Source of the DNA: Garcia nutans
Lineage: Eukaryota > Streptophyta > Magnoliopsida > Malpighiales > Euphorbiaceae
DNA length: 64,000 bases
Assembly (NCBI GenBank): GCA_947685225.1
Contig: CANTUV010000002.1
Coordinates: forward strand, 2,728,001 to 2,792,000
Direction of reading: 5' to 3'
Shown: positions 57,653 to 64,000 of the stretch, piece by piece
How the letters are laid out: each line of letters opens with the position of its first letter
How positions within the stretch are numbered: the first letter of the stretch is position 1
Position numbers and translations under genes: made by a program
Notes under the pieces: generated by a model
Told to the model about the DNA's origin: nothing
Seen by the model: the letters and a program-made list of their open reading frames with translations, nothing else
Databases searched by the model: none

Positions 57653-59843
57653 TGTAGACCCTTAATTTTTTACCCAGTCCGGTCCAATATATTTTAATTA
57701 GTCTAAAATAATTTTTGTGTTCTCCAATATATTTTAATTAGTCCAAAATAATTTTTGTTATCTTAAATAAATAATATTTGCTTTAGTATCTAATTTTTAT
57801 TAATAAAAAAATAAACAAAATAATAAACAAAAAAAATAAAAAAAATCCGCGAAGAAAAAATCCGTCGCCGAAGAGTTGCGGCGAAATGGTCCGCAGGCCA
57901 ATTTTCGCCTGCAGCCCGCAGCCAGCTGAGGCAGTTTTTTTGCCAGCGTATTTTTTTCGCAACAGTTTTTTTTCGCTAGTGCAATTTTTCCGCAGCAGTT
58001 TTTTTTTGCCAGCAAAATTTTTCCGACGCAAATTTTTCCGAAACCAAATAAAATTAGGCTTCGGTTTCCTTTTCTTAATTAATGTTAGATTCCGTGAATA
58101 ACTAGAATTAACCATAAAAATCTTCTATAAATATGGACTAAAACAACACAAAAGGGGGAAAAAGGAGGAGAAATTGGAGACCGAAATTGAGGAGGAAATC
58201 TTTGAATCAATCGGACTTTTAGAGAGAGTAAGCAAGCAATTCAATCCATCAAAGGCAGCAAAGCTTGTCTTTGTTCTTGTTCATCCAAGAAGAAATTTTT
58301 GGTGGAACCAACAAACGAAGGTATGAATTTCTTTATTTGTTTCTTTAATTCACAGTAGCTTCATCACTCAAGGTCAAAAATTGTTTCTGTTTCTTCAAAA
58401 TAAAAAACCCTAGAACTTTAATTTACCTTTTCTAAAGCTTAAAAACCTTAATTCTTTTATTTGTTTTCCAAAAATCTTAAAATTGTTATTTTTATTTCTT
58501 TAAAATCTCAAAACCCTAAATTGCTTTCCAATTTTTCAAAACCTTAAATTGAATTCTGTTTCTTTCCAAAAACCCTAAAAAATATCTTTTTTGTTTCTAT
58601 AAACCTTAAATCATTTTGTTTATTTTCATAAAACTTCATAAAACTATAAATTGTTTTTTCAAATTCTAAAATCAAATACATTCTCCGAAAACATTAAAAA
58701 CCCTAATTCAACTCTAAAACCCAAAACAGTAAACCCTAACTCCCTTAAAACCTTAAACCCTAATTTTTCTAAACCCTAATCCTTTAAACCTTAAAACCTT
58801 ATAAAACCTAAAATTCAAACACAGTAAGCCTAAAAACCATGATCCAGTAACTGTAAATCATAAATTTAAATGTTTTAAAGTGTCCAAACCCTAATTTCAT
58901 GATTTTATATCTCAAACCCTAATTTGGTTAATCAAAGAACTTTACCAACTTTTTAAATTATAAAACTTTAATCCATTTCAATTCCATTAAAACTCACAGT
59001 AGCTTAAACTCATGAATTCCAAAACCCTAAACACAATAGCTTAAAGAATTTTAAATAGAAACAGTAGCCATAATTTGGATCTTTATTTGCTTTATTCAAT
59101 TTTATATTTGATTATGCTTTGATTTATTTTATATGATTTAATTTATTTAATTTCAATGCTTGGTTTATTTAATTTATCATGGATGAATGTTTATTTTATA
59201 TTTTGATTAATACCTTTGATGAATGATTTATTTATGATGAATGGTTATTTACTTTTATCGATTTATTTAGATTTCCAAATGTTGTAAGAGGTATGTTTCC
59301 ACTTGGTGGGTACCTCATTAGTTAAATGTCATGTAATTTAAATTGCTTTTCTATTTTAGAACCAATGTAAAGGACATGTTTCTACCTTTCGGTGGGTGTC
59401 CTATTTAGGCATGGATTATGTAAGGGCATGTTTCCATATTCGGATGGGTGTCCATTTATTTGTTTTACTTGGACATTGTTTTGATTTTTAATATATCGAT
59501 GCTTTATTTTAATTATTGTGTGTAATATGGATAATATTGTTATATTTAAGAATTTTATAATACTAAGACCTGTAAAGGAGGCCGGTTCCAATGAACCGGG
59601 CGTTGTGGAGGTGCTGGACCATTTCTCACCTTCCCCACACGTACCCAACTTTTTGAACCCATTAGGAGGTTGGGGATTCCTTAGGAATTGAGTCATCCAC
59701 CCCTTTCTTTTTCCCGACCCGTCCGGGTGGTGACTCCATTTTCTCCGTACTTAGGTCTGTGTTCTCTAAGGCCCCGAGCCTAAACAGTGCCGAAGTCGCA
59801 AGAACCATTCCACCGGGAGTGGGGACGAAAATCCCCACTCACA
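57653..59843 (+). repeat. 3' LTR of element F, complete
   Basis: 2191 bp, from TGTAGACCCTTAATTTTTT to CCCCACTCACA. It holds an island, a TATA box and a leader with many AAACCCTAA words (58690-59030). The conserved end segment has GTGCCGAAGTCGCAAG and GGGAGTGGGG. The 3' flank is ATCCT; no matching left copy can be seen because the 5' LTR is truncated. Confidence 0.9.
57845..58133 (+). promoter_or_regulatory. GC-rich island (57845-58030) and TATA box, element F 3' LTR
   Basis: A GC-rich block stands in AT-rich U3. Examples are GCAGGC (57893-57898) facing GCCTGC (57907-57912), and repeated GCCAGC or CCGCAGCAG words separated by T-runs. The TATA box CTATAAATA is at 58125-58133, about 95 bp downstream. 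Dyads are shorter than in A, C or G. Confidence 0.5.
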
Positions 59844-59999
59844 ATCCTCAAGTCAGTTGCTTCCTTAGCAACCAAACCCTAACAATCATAGAGCGACAGT
59901 CCAACCATATGCTCATGCTACTTCCTTCAAAAGCGCCAAAAAAGGTAAAATCCTAATCCGTTTGCTTTTAATTTGATTTTTTTTATAGATGAATGGTTT
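59844..59999. other. Junction sequence between elements F and G
   Basis: Short unassigned stretch after the F LTR. It may be the truncated edge of LTR G or the original target. No gene is seen. Confidence 0.35.
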
Positions 60000-60806
60000 A
60001 TTTGAATTTCACAATATCTTCATTTGAGATTTTGAATTGGACCTAAATAATTGGACTCTGTTCAAGTTTCCTAAAATAATTGGACTCTTTTTCAAATTTC
60101 CCAAAATAATTGGACCCTTTTCAAGTTTTTCAAAAATCTAAACTTTGAGTTCATCCTAAAACCATTTTTGAACCTTGAGTTCGCCCAAAATTAATTTTAA
60201 ACCTTGAGTTCGCATCAAAATTATTTTTGGTGTGTTGATGCTTTGTTAATATGTGCAAGTTGCTTTGATAATCCTTGATTGTTGATTAGTATTCAGTGTT
60301 GTTATTTATAGTCAAAGAAAAACTTAACCCTAAACCTAATCTGCCTAATTCGAGACTTAAAAGGATTCTAGCTTGATTAGGAAATTAAATTGCCCACCAA
60401 TTTGTTTTATAGTTCAGGTCATGTCGATTTGGCACGTTAGAATTGATATGGAGTTAGCCCATGTCGGCATGATCTAGGCTCATGTCTATTTGGGTGTGCC
60501 AAATTGACATGAGCCTTTGCTCATGTCGACTTGGACCCTCCAAGTGTCCAAGTCGACATAAGCATTAACTCAGGTCACCTTGGATCGTCCCAACTTAAAC
60601 CAGTCTATAATTTTTTAATCCATGGGCCGAACAATTTTAATCTGGGCATTCATAAGTTGATTAAATTGAATTTATACCTTTTGAAACTAGACCGACCTAT
60701 TTAAAAGTTATAAACTAGGTTTAAGCCTTTTAATGTTGGATCAAATTTATTTTTGCATTCTTTAATTAGGACCGTATCAACTTAGGCCCAAAATTAAGGG
60801 TCTACA
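60000..60806 (-). mobile_element. Truncated LTR G, minus strand, TGTAGACCC family
   Basis: On the minus strand it starts at 60806 with TGTAGACCCTTAATTTTGGG and continues GCTTAAACCTAGTTTATA, matching the first part of the 4555 solo LTR. It has a dyad island and a TATA box, but the conserved LTR end (GGGAGTGGGG, CTCACA) is missing. Only the U3 and early R region survive. The left limit is approximate. Confidence 0.7.
60301..60600 (-). promoter_or_regulatory. GTCGAC dyad island and TATA box of LTR G
   Basis: The best dyad is ATGTCGACTTGGAC (60523-60536) facing GTCCAAGTCGACAT (60546-60559): 14-bp perfect arms, 9-base centre. Related words lie at 60420-60520. The minus-strand TATA box CTATAAATA is at about 60311-60303, some 105 bp from the island. 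Confidence 0.6.
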
Positions 60807-62138
60807 CTTGGGAAAGCACCCAACTTCACCTTAGCCTCATAGTCTAAATCTTTAGGACCATGCCTAATCATACCTAGCCTCATAGCCTGAACTACTTAGG
60901 ACACTACCTTGCCTCCCCTTCAGCTAAAAGAGCTAACATTTGGGACCATGCCCCCCTTTATGGACTTTAGCCACAAAAAGCTAACCTTTATAGCACACCA
61001 TGCACCTTTAACCATAGACCACATCATGCACCAACTACCTAGCCACATGAACAAGACCTATGTGACTCACTTTTAAGTCACATGAACTAGACCTATGTGC
61101 CCCATCTTCGAACTACATGGACCCAACCCATGACCATAAGACCTTAACCATATGAACCACCCATGTGCCCTATCTTTAAGCTGCATGAACTTGAACCATG
61201 ATCATATAGTCTAAACCTTTGACCATGAACCTATACCAAAGACATATAGTTTGAAACTTTGACTATGAACTTATCCCAAGGCCATGTAGTCTAAAACTTT
61301 AACCAATGAACCTGTCTTCTGGCCACATAGTCAGAACCTTTGATCATGAGCCTAGCTCATACCATTAATCATAAAGCTAACTAATTACAAAATAGTCTAT
61401 GAACCTAACCCATGACCTCATAAACTATCATCAAGCCTTTGAATATGAACTTGGCCCATGGCCCAAAACCCTTGTGGACTTTCTTTGTCCAAACTCTATA
61501 GAATAAACCATACATGTGTTATACATAACCCTACCTTTTCACCTCATATTCGTGCACCATATGCCCTTTCTGAGCAAAGTTATCCACTCTCAACCTTTAA
61601 AGCCCCATCTTGACTGTGGACCCATGACCAAGTTACATGATCATGCCCTTAACCCATGAATAAATCATATAAACCATTCATCACCACTACCCTACAATTG
61701 GACCCTACTTGTGTGAACTTTTGAGTATGGACCTGACCTGTACCGTATCATTATATTAAAATTGTGTTGTATAACCACTTTGATCCATGCCATGACCATA
61801 TAACCCACTATCCACAAATATCATAAAGCCTAATGCATGCTTACTCAATGCTAAACTTGAATACTCACCTTTTGGTTTGATGTATTTATAGAGCTACCAA
61901 TGGATTACCTAAGCATTCACCTTACTAACCTCCTTAAAAAGTAAGAGGAAGAATTCTATCTAGCTCCTAATATCCAATAAGATCATTTACTTGTATCCTC
62001 AAGATACAAGAGGAGAAATTTTAGATGGCCCTTGCTACCGAGCAAGAACACTTCACCAGTCTCTTCAAGAAGCAATAGAAGAATTTTTAGGGTGCCCTTA
62101 TCATCCAATAAGACAGTATTGTTGAGCTCTTCAAGAAA
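60807..62138 (+). other. Degenerate repetitive non-coding DNA
   Basis: From about 60830 to 61460 the sequence repeats loosely around CCATATAGTCTAAACCTTTG and GACCATGAACCTAACCCATG. This looks like a strongly diverged tandem repeat with a unit of roughly 45-60 bp. A second loose repeat (CCTCAAGATACAAGAGGAG, CTCTTCAAGAAGCAATAGAAG) lies at 61930-62140. It is probably the internal region of an old Tat-type element. Confidence 0.45.
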
Positions 62139-62691
62139 TTGGGAAAGCATTTTGAAGCCATCACTGCCTTGACCATCCAACTAGCCTATTTTAAAAACAT
62201 CCAATGTTCCCATTTGGATCAAACCAATTTCCCAACTTTTAACCTGATAAGTAATGAGAGGGCCATGAAAAAGGCTTCCCTAGCGAGCATTAACTTTCTC
62301 CCTTCCTTGAATCTTTTTCAAAATAACTCCAACCATCAAGAACTCATGAGAAGACTCAAAGAGCATGACACTATGCCAATAAATCCCCTCAAGATTGATA
62401 AATGTTTCAAGGAAAGCAACACCGTGTTTGTTTATAAGAGGAAGAGGGAATTTAAATACTTAGGGATGCCACTAAGTTTGATTTATATGGAAGCTTTGAA
62501 AACCTATCTGGTGACACCTCTTGAACCTAGCTAGCCTCCAGCCCTCTGCCTAAGAGCTATAAGATTAATGAGTATTGTCCATACCATTACAGGAGCAGGT
62601 ACAAAACTGATGAATGTAAGAACATGAGGCATAGAATCTAAGACCTAGTGGACAATGAACCCTCATTCCTCATGGATCCCAACCAAGCTTA
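62139..62691 (+). pseudogene. Tat-type gag C-terminal relic
   Basis: A 131-codon frame ends FKYLGMPLSLIYMEALKTYL then LVTPLEPS and stop. It parallels FSELGKPLSWIFSKL and LLQPLAP in the gag of element F. After the stop another frame gives LPKSYKINEYCPYHYR and KTDECKNMRHRI, then a TAA where the family has Gln, then DLVDNEP. These are the Cys/His...TDEC...RHRIQDLVD features of Tat gags. The chain ends near 62691. The rest of gag is not recognisable. Confidence 0.65.
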
Positions 62692-64000
62692 AGCATCAAC
62701 CCATTACCTAACCACCACAATACCAATCACCCCCTTTTTTTATTAACCACCCAAAGGCTACTTCGCCACTAGTATTATGAGAAGGCTGAAGACTTATCCA
62801 CTCTAATCAAGTCAAGTCTCAAGAGTCCGAGTCTAGTAGTCTTGAGTTCATATCTCAATTTATGTCAAAGTCAAAAGTTTAAGGCATGTTTAAATCATAA
62901 TCAATGACAAACCTCGAGTCAATGTAGATGTTAGTCCTTTTTGTAATATTCAATTACTTAATAAAATGTTAGATTTTCTTATTACCACATTATATATTTC
63001 AATTTCCATTTGAAATAAATAATAATAATAATAATTAAAAATAAAAAAGGAAAAAAGGTAAATTCATCAAACCTTGGCATAAATATTACATCATCATGGG
63101 TAAGGATTGATAGGCCAAAAGAATCTGTAAAATGATCAGCATCAAGATCATCAAAAAGTTGTCTAGTTTCTCTAAGCCAACATCTTTTGGAACCCCAGTT
63201 GAGGTCATAAAAAAAGGAAAAAAATCAATCAATAAAAAAAAGAAAGAAAAAAATAAGAAAAAAGGAAAAAGAACAAAAAGGAAAGAAAAAAGAAGAAAAA
63301 AAATTGAAAGTTGCATAATCATAAAGTTACATATCTTTTGGAGCCCTACTTGAGATCATGGAAAAAATGAGTCTCTTTATTGAAAAAACAAAAGATCCAT
63401 CACCATGAACCAGTAAACAGTCGAAGCCAATAACAAAGCTATCAAGTCAAAGACAGCTGGCAATCACTAAAATTTAGCTTAGAATTAAACATACCAAGTT
63501 TAGGCTAAAAAATCTAAAATTGTACCTTAGACAGGTTTTAAAGTGAAAACCTAAAATTGAACTTAGACATAGATTAGCCTAGGTTAGACTAAGAAAACCA
63601 CCATTTTAAGTCAAAACCAATAATTCCAAAATGACTAGAACTTTATGGCCTTTGATTTTTATTCAAATGGGATACATAAGCCTACTTGAAATTTCAGTTC
63701 AAGTACTAAGTTCACTTAGTAAAATTATCTTGTTCCTTTATCCTTAAAAAAGCTTTTTCTTTAAATATGAACTCTATTTGATATTCTTTGTTTATTTTCT
63801 TTCTTTTGGAAAATGAATGCTCAACCTAGAATTGATAAGGCTAGAGTTAGGATCCTATTATTTTGGATTTTGAAATGTAAAGTTTAATTTAATTCTTTTA
63901 CTTCTGTTTTTAATCTTTGCTATAAATGAATGAAGTATGGATGTATATTGTTTTTCATGTCATATCATGCTTATAACTGTCATCATATGAAATAAATTAT
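62692..64000. other. Non-coding DNA, purine-rich low-complexity block
   Basis: Contains an (AAT)n run near 63018-63034 and an A/G-rich block at 63210-63305, comparable to the purine-rich blocks at 54550-54890 in element F. The phrase ATCTTTTGGA(A/G)CCC recurs near 63182 and 63332. No gene was recognised. The window ends inside this region. Confidence 0.45.

Larger units (their letters stand above)
49567..59843 (+). mobile_element. Element F: gag-only LTR element of the Tat type (TR-GAG-like)
   Basis: A 5'-truncated LTR (49567-51179), a primer-site-like sequence, a decayed gag with Tat-lineage motifs, 2.5 kb of non-coding DNA, two tandem arrays, a tract and a complete 3' LTR (57653-59843). 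No protease, RT, RNase H or integrase motif occurs anywhere inside. This is the organisation described for terminal-repeat retrotransposons carrying gag. The truncated 5' LTR starts flush with a Copia LTR remnant, so the left duplication is lost. The two LTRs look very similar by eye. Confidence 0.78.

Noticed and set aside
57783..58115. Lys/Arg-rich 110-codon ORF and a 71-codon ORF near the F 3' LTR start
   Set aside because: They lie across the GC-rich island and T-runs of an LTR, and overlapping frames on both strands are equally open. They are not conserved in the sister LTRs.
63086..63353. Lys-rich and Phe-rich small ORFs on opposite strands
   Set aside because: They are products of an A/G-rich low-complexity block with no supporting motif.

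Overview
The window is a block of plant nuclear heterochromatin made almost entirely of nested transposable elements. The sequence is AT-rich. It carries Athila-type Ty3 elements with tRNA-Asp primer sites, Tat-type gag genes, Copia and L1-type LINE fragments and a tandem TRIM. This mix points to a flowering plant, most likely a eudicot. I cannot name the species. I find no intact host gene, rRNA, tRNA or CRISPR array. The only candidate host-like gene is a decayed relic that an Athila element splits in two.

Layout, left to right. (1) 1-3900: an L1-type LINE on the minus strand. Its endonuclease/RT ORF is open to the window edge, and its ORF1 has a single amber stop. (2) 3986-10863: a minus-strand LTR element (H) with an initiator-Met primer site and no recognisable pol. 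A solo LTR sits in each of its LTRs (4555-6723 and 9095-10145). (3) 10864-12037: a possible CACTA terminus plus unrecognised DNA. (4) 12038-14795: a three-LTR TRIM split by solo LTR I (12595-14162). (5) 15220-25711: the relic gene, interrupted by Athila element A (16201-25606), which keeps an intact gag-protease ORF but has lost pol. (6) 25986-49560: a degenerate Copia element (D). Minus-strand Athila element C (26166-44485) is inserted in its RT, and plus-strand Athila element B (30105-41631) is inserted inside C. The 3 kb solo LTR E (46255-49290) sits in the Copia 3' LTR. (7) 49567-59843: element F, with a Tat-type gag, no pol, two tandem-repeat arrays and a full 3' LTR. (8) 59844-64000: a truncated minus-strand LTR (G) of the same LTR family, then the remains of another Tat-type element.

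Most insertions are supported by 5-bp target-site duplications that I read directly: GTAGA (A), CCTTG (B), GAATG (E), ATAGC (9095 solo), CCTAG (I). Those for H, C and the 4555 solo LTR are slightly imperfect. They give a relative chronology: Copia D first, then C, then B; the relic gene before A; H before its two solo LTRs; the TRIM before I.

The most interesting signal is architectural. In nearly every LTR here, whatever its lineage, a short GC-rich island of inverted repeats lies about 20-115 bp upstream of a TATA box. The island sequence differs between families, and even within one LTR family, but the dyad structure and position recur. The commonest island word (GGACACGGCC...GGCCGTGTCC) is shared by Athila elements A and B and by the apparently unrelated LTR E. 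A second copy lies inside A and B, just before a CT-rich leader and the ATHILA ORF, where it could mark an internal promoter. All boundaries and comparisons were made by eye.
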